Source of the DNA: Hypomesus transpacificus
Lineage: Eukaryota; Chordata; Actinopteri; Osmeriformes; Osmeridae
Assembly: GCF_021917145.1 (NCBI RefSeq)
Contig: NC_061078.1
Coordinates: 9,747,604-9,811,603 of the forward strand
Direction: 5' to 3'
Length of the DNA stretch: 64,000 nucleotides
Both the position numbers and the translations under genes were made by a program. Below the pieces are notes generated by a model. That model saw only the letters and a list, made by a program, of their open reading frames with translations. It was not told where the DNA came from and did no database searches. Below are positions 1 to 11,435 of the stretch, piece by piece (positions within the stretch are counted from its first letter, which is position 1; every line of letters starts with the position of its first letter).

Positions 1-878
1 GAACAGCCAAGATGCAAAGCACTGAAATCTGACATGACAAAAAAAAGACAATGCACAATGCAACTCAACAATACCACGATTCTGACATTAAAATGCAAAA
101 GCCTCGTCACATTTAAAGAAAAAACTACTTTGAACACAAATGTTTCGTTTACCACCTGATTGATTTTTTCTTAGTAAAAAAATTGCTTTAGGATTTTGTG
201 TAAAAGCTTATACTGACCCGTGCCATCCTGGACCAGCTTTCCCAAACAAACCTGCATGACAGGTCGCCGTCCCTCATCTTCCATAGGCTGTCATTCAATA
301 TATAGCGGCAAATGATGACTTCAGGGGAAATGTATTGGCTGGTAAGACAAAATATTTATTATTTCCTTTTCCTCTCTCACCACAGTCCTTCCTGAACGTT
401 CCGGACCTCTGAAATCCCCACCCCTCCCATTCGATTTTTCATACACGCCTTACATCCTAGTACATTGACCAAGCGATCTATTTTAGCATGTGAATCTGGC
501 ACACTGGGGAATTTTGATTTTGTTTTTTTTTGCAGTACCCTACTGGATATAGTCAGTGTCCTATTTTGAATTGCATTATTGTGACTTAATATCTGCAGTG
601 CAACTTGTCACAACAGTCGAACTAGGATCACCATCAGCATTTAAACAGAATCTGAAATATATTTCACATATCGTACGCCCCTGCAGTTGAAGCTGTGGAA
701 CCTCTTAATTTGTGTGTTGCTGACACACACTGCCCCGGCACTGCCTGCATGGTAAAGATGAGTAATTTACCAAACATGTGTTTGCTAAAATAAAACTAAT
801 ATTAGGACTGCAAATGTTTAGTGACAACAAATCTACAACTAAAAATAACAACACCTGGCATGTTCTATCTATAGCATC
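1..878. other. AT-rich sequence without a recognised gene
   Basis: I see no open frame with family resemblance and no pair of splice sites around a recognisable exon. The sequence is AT-rich with short homopolymers. It could be intron or downstream sequence of a gene lying left of the window, but nothing in it shows that. Confidence 0.4.
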
Positions 879-1065
879 GGGGAGTCAGGTGGCTGAGCGG
901 TTAGGGACTCGGAGTAGTAATCTGAAGGTTGCCAGTTCAATTCCTGGCCGTGCCACATTACATTGTGTCCTTGGGCAAGGCACTTCACCCTACTTGCCTC
1001 GGGGGAATGTCCCTGAACTTACTGCAACTTGCTCTGGATAAGACTGTCTACTAAATGTAAATGTA
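879..1065 (+). mobile_element. tRNA-derived SINE, full length
   Basis: A complete tRNA-derived SINE. The head carries an A-box-like GTGGCTGAGCGGTTAGG and a B-box-like CCAGTTCAATTCCTGG. The body holds a conserved stretch (CTTGGGCAAGGCACTTCACC), and the tail reads CTGGATAAGACTGTCTACTAAATG and ends in TGTAAATGTAAT. The same element recurs at least four more times in this window (11.4, 40.7, 56.9 and 57.9 kb), all in the opposite orientation, plus one tail fragment at 63.2 kb. Its spread in one small window indicates an abundant family. The head resembles a class II (Leu/Ser-like) tRNA, but the copy is not a functional tRNA gene. Confidence 0.8.
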
Positions 1066-1082
1066 ATCTGATTATTTTTCCT

Positions 1083-2045
1083 GGCCATGACCAGGGTCCA
1101 TGACCAACGAACCTTGACCAGGTCGTTTGCTGACGACACAACCATCGTGGGCCTCATCTCTGACAGTGACGAGTCAGCCTACAGAGAGGAGGTTGACACC
1201 CTGACACCATGGTGTCAGGACAATAACCTCTCTCAACATCAGCAAGACCAAGGAGATGATTGTGGACTATAGAAGGCGGCAGGAGGAGGAGCATGCACTC
1301 CGACTCATCAATGGATCGGAATTGGAGAAGGTCTGCTGCTTCAAGTTTCTCGGGGTGAACATCAGCAATGACCTCACCTGGTCTGTTCACACGGACAAGG
1401 TGGTCAAAGCGGCCCGTAAGCGCCTCTTCTTCCTGAGGAGACTGAAGAAGTTTGGTATGGACTCAGTCATCCTCACTAACTTTTACAGATGCACTATCGA
1501 GAGCATTCTTACTGGTTGTATTACAGTGTGGTATGGGAGCTTCACAGACAGGGACCGCATGGCCCTATAAAGTGTGGTCCGTTCTGCTGATTTCATTATC
1601 GGCAGGAAGCTCCCAGCCCTACAGGACACCTACCTCACACGTTGCCTAAGGAAAGCCGGCAGGATTCTAAGAGACTATTCCCACCATTCCCATCCTTCAG
1701 TCTCTTTTCGCCGTTGCCTTCTGGCAGGCGTCACTGCAGCTAGTATTTCGTTGGCGTAGTTGGTAGTGGTGGCGCTTGGGAAGTCAGAGGTGGTGAGTTC
1801 GACTCCCCGTGGGAGCGGACGGATGCCCGTATACCTCTGACGGAACTTGCAAGACCACGTCTGTTACACGCGCACACGCAGACTGGACAACAGTTTCTAC
1901 CCAAGGGCCATCATTGATTTACTCACCCAGTCACTTATACACTGTCACTTTCAGATACTGGTTGCACTATCAGTAACATTGCACTACTGTACCTCACTGT
2001 ACCTTGCCACCAGGCTCCTGTATGGTCATTGACCTAGTTGAACTT
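1083..2045 (+). mobile_element. Truncated L2/CR1-like LINE (reverse transcriptase C-terminal part)
   Basis: Several overlapping frames encode pieces of a non-LTR reverse transcriptase. First comes the catalytic block SFADDTTIVGLI, then FKFLGVNISNDLTW, RLFFLRRLKKFGM, GCITVWYGSFTDRDRMAL, LPALQDTYLTRC and finally LDNSFYPRAI near the 3' end. This order and wording fit the L2/CR1 group common in fish. The copy is 5'-truncated, lacking the endonuclease and most of the polymerase. It is broken by frame changes (for example between the frames ending near 1272 and starting near 1256, and near 1570) and is interrupted by a SINE-like insertion at about 1742-1856. It is therefore an inactive remnant. Confidence 0.8.
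1742..1856 (+). mobile_element. tRNA-like SINE inserted in the LINE
   Basis: The LINE open frame is interrupted here by about 115 bases that resume LINE homology afterwards (CAGACTGGACAACAGTTTC). The insert starts with a tRNA-like head: A-box-like TTGGCGTAGTTGGTAGTGG and B-box-like GTGAGTTCGACTCCCCG. The head differs from that of the SINE at 879-1065, so this is a second tRNA-derived family. It must be younger than the LINE copy it interrupts. Exact borders are uncertain by several bases. Confidence 0.55.
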
Positions 2046-2158
2046 GAACCAATAGGTGGAAAATACAGTCTTTCTCAGAATTAAAAACTTCTAACTTTGT
2101 GTGTCATACCTGAAACTCTTAAAGGCATAGGTAGTCGTGGTGTGATGCAAGACTCCTC

Positions 2159-2454
2159 CTTTTGTGTATAATGAAACCATGAAGCTATGTGACAGTGAAT
2201 GCTGTGTGTAATGCAATAAAGGTGTGATGCAATGACTCCTCCCACTTATGATGGTGCTGAGTATAAATGTGTTGCAGATCTGTATTTAGAATCTTAGAAT
2301 GAGAAAAGTGTAGACAACAAAGCCTCAATGCTCCTTATCTGTCCCACTTTTCTTTTCAAATTGACCCACACTTCCTTGTGGATGACATCACTTTTGTGTA
2401 TAATGAAACCATGAAGCTATGTGACAGAGAATGCTGTGTGTAATGCAATAAAGG
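2159..2454 (+). repeat. Pair of 64-bp direct repeats
   Basis: Positions 2159-2222 and 2391-2454 are nearly identical (one clear mismatch), each running from CTTTTGTGTATAATGAAACC to TGTGTAATGCAATAAAGG. A second short repeat, GGTGTGATGCAA followed by GACTCCTCC, occurs at about 2138 and 2221. Both long copies end in a polyadenylation-like AATAAA. No coding sequence is apparent, so this may be duplicated 3' untranslated sequence of an unseen gene or an unclassified repeat. Confidence 0.6.
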
Positions 2455-4938
2455 AAACTAAAGTTTTCTTAACTAAAGAAACCTGAAGGAATGGGCTACA
2501 AGCAACTAACGAGGCCAATAAATCCCTGGGCATTTTCACACAAACTGTCTAAAGTTTGTGTGTATATATGATGTATATATATAATTATTTTTGACCCTGA
2601 TGGTACACAATTGTGTCATTTATACTCTAATATTGCTAAATTAACAACCAGGTGTTCAATTGTAGGAAGATATCATCAATAGGAAGATTACACCATATTA
2701 ATGAAGTTCAACTTACTGATAAATTGGTCGATTTGAAAGGTGGGTGCCTGCTCTCAAAGAGTTACCTGACAGCCTCATCTGTCTGTACCACAACATATTT
2801 AGGCATTGCTTCTTTTTCTTGATTTTTTAAAATATTTTTAAAATGTATTTACTTTGTATTTTAATTTAAATATGCTTTGTCAGGTGACTTGAGGTTATAG
2901 CCACGTGGTTCTGGTGGATATATGCAATACATGGACCATTGAATGAGATATAGGGAAACAACATTATGGTTACCCGTTGTGGGACTGTACTTGAAACTTC
3001 AAAAAGTTTCATCATTGTTGTCTCTCAAAGAATGTGCTGACTGGATGACAGCACAATAAGAAAAAAAGCTCACGAGAACATTCTAAACTCCTCCTCTCCC
3101 TCCCAATCCCTTACATAAAAGAAAAAACCCTGCTCAGTCTTTATTTAGACCAGTTGAAACCCCAGGCAGCACAAACCATAGAGACCCAGAGTAAGCTGCA
3201 CCAATCCATTTCTTAGGATTCATAGCAGTCTACATATTTTTAAATGTCTCTACAAACAACATTCAGAACTTGGCCAAGGAAGAGGAGGTTAACTCTATAT
3301 ACCTCCGGCCATTGTTTTTTTGTGGAGCAAGGTAGAAATACAAATGTGAATTACAATTTCTTAATCCATTTAGTAAATACTTTCAAGTATTGATGTTAAC
3401 CAATGTTGTTTTGTTTTAGTCTTTCATTAACAAAATAAATCACAAAAAACAAATGATAACTGAAAGGTTTGTATGTTTACTGTCGACTTTTGTGTTTGTT
3501 TTGACTAAATATTCCTCAAGTTGGAAACGGACTACCAAACACAAAGTCCCACTTAGAAGATTTTCATGTGGATGTGGGTCTTTAAAATGCTTCTGTATGG
3601 TTTTGACAACAAATCCTTACAGTGGGGCAACTGAAACTATGCTCTGGCTTCACACTAAGCATTAAGGCACTCATTTGCTATGCAAAACTAGTAAAAGGGT
3701 TACTGAAGCACTTGTGACTGTGTGTGTGAGAGAGAGAGGTTTGTAACTTTAACTTTAACAACCTAAATCCCCCATTGCTTTAGACTTTTTCAGTGCAAAA
3801 TATATATTTAGAATAACTAAGTGTGGCTTGGAGTCTGCTCAGTCCCATCCTTAGTTAACCTTATTTTCCAGAACAAACCCGGTTTAGTAAGGGTATGGCA
3901 AACAATACCTTATTACAGGGCTCTCAAGTTTTAGCAAAAGTTTGCAGACTTGAGAGACTTGTCTTATTGTTCTCTATTGCTGTGAAAGTACAAAGTCCGA
4001 AATCAATAAAATCAGTTCCTAAATAGGTAGGCTACAAGTTCACGACAAAATCTAAGTATTTATTAGGCTATTTATTATACTACCTGTATAACGCGGGACA
4101 AGTTATCCCTTATTTTCAGTTTGAGAAATGGTTGAAACGTGTGAGAAATAATCTCACGGCGAATGCGGCTTTTATTGTCAGATGCACAGAACAACACAAG
4201 GCCAGACTGAGCACTGAAATTCTTAAGACAAGACAACGCAAGCACCTAGCATAACATGATATAAGTACACAGAACATAAATTACATGTATGCTAAGCTTA
4301 AATAAGTTAAATATGTTAACAACATATATTAAATGTGCACCTGTCTTGCACATTACAGAATGGCATTCTACACTTTTGTGGGTTCCAAGTCCTTGCACCG
4401 CAGATCTTCTGGTACCCTGCTCACTGTCCACCTTTAGTGCGCACCACAATGTTAAAGGACTGGCGAACCAGACTGAGAGGCTTGACGCCTTGACATTTGC
4501 TCCCTGGGAGCTCTCTGATCTCAGTTTCCCAGGGTTTTTTAACTTCGTCCAGAAGTGAGGAAGGAATGCAGCTCTCACCCCAGCGGTCTCACTGTAGGCC
4601 AACATCTTGGCAAACCCCTCCTCATCGAGAACCAGCTGAAAGCTCCACCCCATGACAAGATGACAACTCCCTGACTCAAGTCAGCCTATAAGTCTACTGA
4701 AAGTGTTGTTTAGATCTTCAACTTCGAAAACAATACTTTATACGGAATAAAACGTGTGTAAATGACCGTCCTGTGTACTATGTCTATTGTGGACTATTAA
4801 ATAGTCATGCTGTTGCTTTTTCATTGCTGGAATAGTTCACAGTGAAAATAATTAGCAAAAAGAGCACTCGGATGAGCTGGTAGCTTCTAAAGAGGGGCGA
4901 ATTGGGGCGAAATGACAGTTCGAGACAATATTCTGTCA
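2455..4938. other. Intergenic, no recognised gene
   Basis: No exon with recognisable family similarity. A promoter-like stretch, with ACATAAAAG near 3115 followed by a GC-richer leader, lies at about 3090-3200, but no start codon or coding exon follows that I can identify. A 135-codon open frame on the minus strand (4653 to 4246, beginning MGWSFQLVLDEEGFAKML) has an AATAAA on its strand just beyond it near 4171. I do not recognise it and have no second line of evidence for it. Confidence 0.4.
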
Positions 4939-4946
4939 GATGTGGT

Positions 4947-6346
4947 CAGGGCCGTACGCAGGCCCCAAAAAATACTGAGGTCATGAGTCAGAACTTCTAG
5001 GCGGGTTCGGGGGCATGCTCCCCCGGATTTTTTTTAAATTACATTATTTAAATATGGCCATTTTCTCTTATTGAGTCTTAAGGAGCAAAAACATCATCAT
5101 TATGACATTTCAATATGGGGCGGTGTGGAGCTTTTGAAATTTTGAGGTAAACATGGGGCATTCTGAGGCTTTTTGAAGGACCTTTATGGGACTCATGAAG
5201 TAAGGGCAAGTTACCACAATTTTTTTTAAATTATTATTATATGGCAACGACGGTACGAGCGTTTTGATTGGATAACGGGTAGTCACCCCAGCGTGTTGCC
5301 CTCCTCGCCGGTCAATACGGATCCGTATTGCCCTCTGACGTCAGCTTCAAAATGAGCGATATCGACGAGTCAGCTGCTGAGTTTTACTATCCAGATGATG
5401 CTGAAAAGCTTTGTCATCGAAAGTGAGGATGAAGACCAGACTCTTTGAATCACTTGTGTCGTTATTTTGTGATGAAATTAAAGCCATTTTAGCAGAACCA
5501 TGTTGTCCGCTTTCTATCAAAAGTAATGAGTTGCTTGGCAACACATGAAACACACCGTGAGAAGACTTAAGAGCTAGCTACAATTAGCCTAAAGGTACCA
5601 TTTATTTTCGTTTACAAAATGAAAAGAATCTAAAATTGCCATATAATAAACTACTTACTAACCTCGACCGTTCGGTCATGCCGGGAAATATCAAACTGAG
5701 GCTGGAACGTATCGACCGAGATAGCGAGTCAGTTTGATATTTCCCAATTGCCACTGAATTTCATTTTCAATCAATCACATCAATGACATATCATATCAAT
5801 CGCAAAATGAATGTTGATTCAACCGGTGGAAATTGATTGACCACCGGTACAGTACTGACGGAGTTAACCAAACTTTGATTTGATGTTTCCTTATCTGAGT
5901 AGTACGCTGCTGCAATACAATATTTCCACATGAAAATGAATCTTTCTTCTCACAGTCATCTGCCACTTAAACTTCTCTTAACCTACATGTTTAGTTTGCT
6001 GCGCTCCTCTTCCAGTGACTGTAACTAACATAGGCTATTCACTAACAGTAGCGGTATGTCTATGGCGGTAACATCAGCGTCCGACTTGTGTTTGGTGGTT
6101 ACCATAACGACAGTACGTTTTGTTGATGACGCGCAGCACATATGTCCAAACTCTTGAGCTACTCGGCTCTTCAAGTATAAAATCACGTTACGGTTTGTGG
6201 GAGACCAAGATCATCGTCCTGCAGTCAGTTTCACGTGTACTTTATTTTGAGTTTATATACCACGATTTAAGCAAAAAAAAAACAGAAATACGAAAAAAAA
6301 TACCGAGGACACGACCTCGGTGTCCTCAATGGTAGTTACGGCCCTG
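4947..6346 (+). mobile_element. Non-autonomous hAT-type DNA transposon, 1.4 kb, with 8-bp target duplication
   Basis: The element begins CAGGGCCGTA and ends with the exact inverse TACGGCCCTG. Immediately outside are perfect 8-bp direct repeats, GATGTGGT at 4939-4946 and GATGTGGT at 6347-6354. An 8-bp target duplication with short CAGGG-type termini is the hallmark of the hAT superfamily. No transposase frame remains inside, so it needed another copy's enzyme. The interior is mosaic: a GC-rich CGGGGGCATGCTCCCCCGG palindrome near 5008, a CpG-rich block around 5250-5400 and a perfect 17-bp hairpin at 5683-5745. Nested insertions are possible. Strand is arbitrary. Confidence 0.8.
5683..5745. repeat. 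17-bp perfect hairpin inside the hAT element
   Basis: Arms GGGAAATATCAAACTGA (5683-5699) and its exact reverse complement (5729-5745) flank a 29-base loop. The loop sides also carry related CGACCG/GGTC words. Its role is unknown. It may be the end of a smaller nested element. Confidence 0.75.
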
Positions 6347-6694
6347 GATGTGGTACAGGTTTATCAGAAGATGAATTATTAATTAAACTTTTTACCAAAT
6401 CTCATTTGAATATCTGGTGCAGTTATCGTGGATTTTGCATTTAAATGTTAAGGGGATCAGAAGCTATTTTGGATGTCCCCCTGTAATTGGAATGGTACAG
6501 TCTTATAGTGATGTCATCATTTGGGCAATGCACTGCTAGGCCGGGGTAGCTTGTTTTGCTAAATTGTTGACGCTAGTTCGACATTTCAATATTGTTTGGG
6601 GTTTTGGACATACAATTAGTAATCTTTACGACTTAATTATTTGACGTGTATCATTTCAGTCACTATCGTGCGAAAGCGCTCAGAACCCGCAAAC

Positions 6695-8384
6695 ATGAAA
6701 TGGATGTTTAAAGAGGATCATTCTCTGGGTAAGGTTTATTTCATGACAAGGCAAATTAAAATGTCTATCGTCCTTGCACTTTACCCACCATATACAAGTT
6801 ATCAGTCTACTTGATAGCCTACGTTTCTGTCTTAATAGGTGAAGTGGCCTAGGGTTGAGGTTTCGATTTGTCTTTGTTTCAAGAACGAAAGTCACGAATC
6901 ATAACATGACATTTCAAGAACTGTTTAACATAACCTGGGATACATTAGCAGTTTCTCGTTTATTATCTTAAATATATTGTTGTATAGTTAAAGTAGATGC
7001 ATTTGTTTTGTTCAAGGTATGAAGTCGGTAGAATTTCTGCAGACCCATGCATATAAATAAACAGGCCACGACTCGGTCTGTGTGAAAATGTAAGATAATA
7101 CTAAACTCGTTTTGGCAAAGGCTACAATTTTCTGCGACAAACACTCCATTCCCTGTGCAACGAAAACTTTAAAATACATTACATCTAAAAGCCTAATAAA
7201 CAATAGTCTGGTTTAACAGGTCCATTATAGTTCCATTCTGAACTTGTGTTTTACACTCCTATTTAAATTGATTCCAACGAAAGCCACATTTATTATTTTA
7301 ATGTAGGCTATACGATTTTTAAATATGATCAAGTCTGCGAATTGACAGGTTTACTGAGGGATTACCCAAGGTGCATCTGTGTCCACAGCTGCTCCTTGTT
7401 GATCTGTGGAGCAGAGAATATCATGTGACATCAGCATTCAAATGTTGTACCTGTTAGGGAGACTGGCTCTGCTGTCAAGAGTAAAGAGGTCTACTGCCAG
7501 ATTTGCACTGGTCTAAACTGTCACTCAATCTTGACCTAATCTCTTACTCTCTTTCCATCTCTTTCGTTTTTCCCGAACAGAACATCGGTGCATAGAGTCT
7601 GCTAAAATACGTAATAAGTACCCAGACAGGGTTCCGGTGAGTGAGAGCGCAACTACATTTGTGTCAATATGAATGACTAGTTGCTTAATATTTTTGTGAA
7701 TAAATTAATGTCTATTACCCTGTGTACCTAGGTTATTGTGGAGAAGGTGTCAGGATCACAGATTGTGGACATTGACAAGAGGAAGTATTTGGTTCCCTCC
7801 GACATCACTGTGGCCCAGTTCATGTGGATCATCCGAAAACGCATCCAGCTCCCTTCTGAAAAGGCCATCTTCCTGTTTGTTGATAAAACTGTGCCTCAAT
7901 CCAGGTCTGAAATCACGCAGGAAAATACAATTAGCCTGGTAGTATATAATAGCCGAGCGACTACTAGTTTGATTAGGCGGAACGGAAGTTTATGCATTCA
8001 AGCCAATCTGGGATGAATCCAAATCACAATCCTTTTCTGACAAACGCTATTAAGAATAGTGCTTTTTTCAAAAACATACAGTAGGCCTACCAGTCAAAAG
8101 TTTGGACACATTTTATCTTATTTGAGATTTTATCATAGGTAAAGCTTAAGGTTAAGATATTAGAGCCTCAACTCTCATATAAAACAAATAACCTGCTCTC
8201 ATTCAAGTGAACAGAACATTTTATGCCTAAACAGCTTTACTGATGAGAATTTCAACCCCCTTATTATTTTATTCCTGGTCTTTCCCATTGCAGCATTACA
8301 ATGGGACAGCTGTACGAAAAGGAGAAAGACGAGGACGGCTTTTTATATGTGGCATACAGTGGAGAGAACACCTTCGGCTTCTAG
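6695..8384 (+). CDS. gabarapl2: GABARAP-like 2 (GATE-16), Atg8-family ubiquitin-like protein
   Basis: Four exons: 6695-6728, 7581-7636, 7732-7904 and 8294-8384 (TAG), encoding 117 residues, the usual family length. The start [11 protein letters not shown] and the blocks [34 protein letters not shown] and [18 protein letters not shown] match GABARAPL2 almost residue for residue. The protein is a ubiquitin-like fold with two N-terminal helices. It is conjugated to phosphatidylethanolamine on autophagosome and Golgi membranes after ATG4 removes the final Phe behind Gly116 (ending NTFGF). All junctions obey GT/AG. The first exon ends after one base of codon 12, and exon 3 ends within a Ser codon completed by exon 4. 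Intron 3 contains a short Tc1-like transposon end. The neighbouring chemokines are unrelated in function. Identification is very secure. Confidence 0.97.
8091..8110 (+). mobile_element. Tc1/mariner-like terminal remnant
   Basis: CAGTCAAAAGTTTGGACACA is the typical outer end of fish Tc1-like elements. It lies in gabarapl2 intron 3. No matching inverted end or transposase is visible, so only a stub remains. Confidence 0.45.
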
Positions 8385-8913
8385 AACTGCACCATCATCA
8401 TCACTGTCATTATCATGATCAGCCTTATCTACCGAAACACCTGGCCACCCCATAGCCACATCCTCCCCATCATCTACATTCAATTACAATCACCCTTACT
8501 CACCCATTGATCAAAGCTGAATGAAACCCCACAGAGAATAAAAGAGGCTAAAGAATTTGAGGTTTATAATAAGTGTGATCACTTAAATTATTGAATGCAC
8601 CAGTCTGTTCTGTTCTTGCCCATGCTATATTACTGACATACATATATATCACAAAATATACATCCATATATTGAGTTATGTATAGTGCATACATTGGAAT
8701 TATTGTTTTTATATAGCTGGGCTTTGCAATTAGGAGATGCTTGGTTTGTTTATTTTTGACAATGTTTTTTGTTTGCTTTGAGTTTTGCTTTCTTCCTTGA
8801 AGATTATATTTAAATACTTTTAATTATTTGAAAGGTAAGGTAGCTGGATGACCTAACCAATAAAAAGTAACAGGATCCCCTTGTTTTTATTTGAAAATTG
8901 TGTTTTATTTGAA

Positions 8914-8919
8914 AATAAA
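8914..8919 (+). terminator. gabarapl2 polyadenylation signal
   Basis: AATAAA in GAAAATAAAAGTTACTG, about 530 bases past the gabarapl2 stop codon. The intervening AT-rich stretch is the probable 3' untranslated region. Confidence 0.55.
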
Positions 8920-10149
8920 AGTTACTGTTGAGTTTGGTGTATGGGACTCGGGATCAATCAATTTTCACGGAGTGTTATGTCTATTCTGCATGAGACTTTC
9001 AATCACATCCTGAATAAGATAAGGGACCCCCTCCCATGCACACATACACCTTTTAAGGTTTTCAAATTCACTTTATTTAATTTGGTCTACCAGAAAGAAA
9101 ATCCTTAGCAATAATCCTTAGGTCATAATCGTATGATTTAATCTGATAGTCAAAAACAGAGTTAAGTCAGCCACCAGATGGCCATATCTACTCTTACAGT
9201 ACTTTCACAAAAGAGGACCAAAGCAACAGTTACTTGTAAATGACTAAATGGTGTACTAAATTATAAATGCATACTAAGTGATGGTAATTTATATTAAATA
9301 CTTTGACAACTACAATTAGAACAAAATAGTGTGCTTTCACTGAAACCATCTTACCTAAGTATTAACAAGTATTTTATGTTTATCTACATATGTATTTTGT
9401 GCTCAAACATGTAACACAATTGGTATATGATAGCGTACATATTCTTCTAACTTACACTATTGCTCTCATTCTTGTAGCTGATGCATCTTAGATGGCTGTA
9501 GCCATAGACTATGGCCCATAGTGTTGAAACACTTCCTCCTTTATTTAATATTTGGATTATCTCTGTTTCCTCAACCGCTTCCTGAGAGACCGTGCTAATT
9601 TTTACACTTTGTGTCAAAGTAAGCCAGTAAGCCAGTCCATAGACCAGGGCAGTGTTTCTCAACAGGTGTTTAACATCAACTGTTACTGAACAACGTACAT
9701 CTGATCCTTGATTTTCTGTTGTACTTTCTAAATGCACTGTTTATATGTAGCTTTGGAGAAAAACATCTGCTAAATGGAGAAAAGGGAAATGTATTTAGAT
9801 TCATGTTCAATTTAAAATATAGGCTGCTTAAAATGTGTTTTGATAAGACTTGAGTTTACTAGATTTGAGGATTCCCAGAACTAAAATGTTTTATAAAACA
9901 ACAGTTTTGATAAGTAACAAATTCAATTATCAAGTGTGCTCTAGCTTAGTACAATAGCATATACTGACTGATTGTATATCCTTTTTTTTAAATAAAGGCA
10001 TTAAAGGTGTTTATCTACATTGAATATTAGCAAAGAAATTGCATGTCCTATTTTGTCATCAGACAATTTCATCAACATTTAGAAGCACCTTTGTTGTCTG
10101 TTGTAAATCTTATGATTCGCAAATAACAAAGATCACTTTTACATACGTA
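8920..10149. other. Intergenic, AT-rich
   Basis: No exon recognised. A degraded SINE-like tail (TTTGGAGAAAAACATCTGCTAAATG) lies near 9750-9780, and the rest is unremarkable AT-rich DNA between gabarapl2 and the 3' side of the left chemokine gene. Confidence 0.4.
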
Positions 10150-10385
10150 CAATTTAACAACCATAACCCTGTCATGCAGAGACAACTAACTGTAATGATT
10201 GGATAAAACGTCATATTTTATTTCTGTTCACATGCAAAATGTATTTGTTCTCAGTATATACAGGGAGGGGGGGAGGTTACACTGTAAATAAAATGTATCC
10301 ATCCATTGTACTTCCTTTGAAACCCAATTCTTTGTAACCATTTTCTGTGTATAGGGATAAATAAGTTGATAAAAATGAGAATACT
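10150..10385. repeat. 3'-flank repeat D1 (copy at 12466-12690)
   Basis: Runs from AACCATAACCCTGTCATGCA to GTGTATAGGGATAAA and is repeated in the same orientation at 12466-12690 with scattered differences. It lies just downstream of the left (minus-strand) chemokine gene and contains the inverse of AATAAA at 10217-10222, so it probably holds that gene's polyadenylation site. The second copy lies in the spacer of the palindrome, without an attached gene. Confidence 0.75.
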
Positions 10386-10469
10386 TTTCCTTCTGTCAAT
10401 ATAAAATATTACAATTGTTGCAATTCTTGAGCTAACTGTGGATCTGCTACCGTACAGAATTGTGATGGG

Positions 10470-11028
10470 CTATGCTGTTTTGGTTGATGCAGTGGTTGAG
10501 GACATCACTGATGACATGACAGGTGTTGAACGGCTACCAATGTTTTCTATGTGGTTCATCACCCAGTTCTGAGAGGGGTTGACACAAAACTTCTTGTTGG
10601 CTTTTGTTGTGAACCTGTAAATAGACACATTGAACACAAACATTACTCATCATAACACACATTAAACACTTTAGAGAAAATGTAGGCTACTCAGCATACT
10701 TTTTTGAATAATTAATAAGCCTATTCATCCTACTTACACTATTGCTCTGAAAGGGCAGCGACTAGGGGTCCAGGCAAACTCTTTTAACCTGTGCAGTGGA
10801 ATCTTGTAGTCAATGAATTTTGGACAGCAGGAGCCTTTTGTAGTATCAATGGCCTCTGAAGCTGTGAACACAGTATACACACTGATTAACACATAGAAAC
10901 CGTACTTCATGCAACCCAATTATCTGTCATGTACTCCTTACCAACAATGACACAGACAAACACTCACCCTTAGACATGTATATGGAGCAGAGCATCCCCA
11001 GAAGGAGTAGAGCGGTCATGTTCTGCAT
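10470..11028 (-). CDS. CC chemokine, left copy of inverted pair
   Basis: Three exons on the minus strand: 10968-11028, 10738-10861 and 10470-10614, encoding 109 residues. A hydrophobic signal peptide (MQNMTALLLLGMLCSIYMSK) is followed by the chemokine domain: adjacent cysteines in GSCCPKF, then IPLHRLKEFAW, a third cysteine in SRCPFRAIV and a fourth in KKFCVNPSQNWV. The C-terminal tail is Ser/Thr-rich (about 25 residues). Such proteins are secreted and attract leukocytes through G-protein-coupled receptors. The IPLxxLK...AIVF pattern and the human-16q-like neighbourhood suggest kinship with CCL17/CCL22, but this is inference. It differs from its mirror copy by five residues, all before the third cysteine. 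A TATA box sits about 95-103 bp upstream of the ATG. Confidence 0.92.
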
Positions 11029-11122
11029 GGTCCTCACAGCGATGGGGAGAGATGCTAGGCAGGACTGAGAGACTAAGATCTTTTCAAATTATCTGGTGTG
11101 GCTCTGTGTCTGTCCTTACCTC

Positions 11123-11131
11123 TATTTTATA
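11123..11131 (-). promoter_or_regulatory. TATA box of left chemokine gene
   Basis: The minus strand reads TATAAAATA, identical to the mirror copy at 13728-13736 and similarly spaced from the start codon (about 95-103 bp). Conservation in both arms supports a functional core promoter. Confidence 0.7.
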
Positions 11132-11435
11132 AGGAGCTGAAGGAACTCACATCATGTTTCCTTTCATTCTTGCAGCTGGTACTTCTTAGAAGGCCCTCCA
11201 TCTTGTTCAAACACTTCCTTATCAACTTCTTGTTTCATTAATTTGGTGATATTTCCGATTATGCAAATTATTGCATTACGCAGAAAATATTTTCATGTCA
11301 ATGGAATCCAATTTGTTCTTCCTGTTATTGGTTTCATAATGCTCTACTACACTTTGCTGGAAAAATAAAGAAATTCGGTTTAATATTACAATAAAAATGT
11401 TGTCTTCTAATTCCCACATATTCTGTAACATTCTT

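Noticed and set aside
879-1065. tRNA gene
   Set aside because: A and B boxes are present, but the sequence continues into a SINE body and tail shared by several copies.
4246-4653. 135-codon minus-strand frame beginning MGWSFQLV
   Set aside because: No recognisable domain, no supporting splice partner and AT-rich end. Noted in the intergenic entry but not called a gene.
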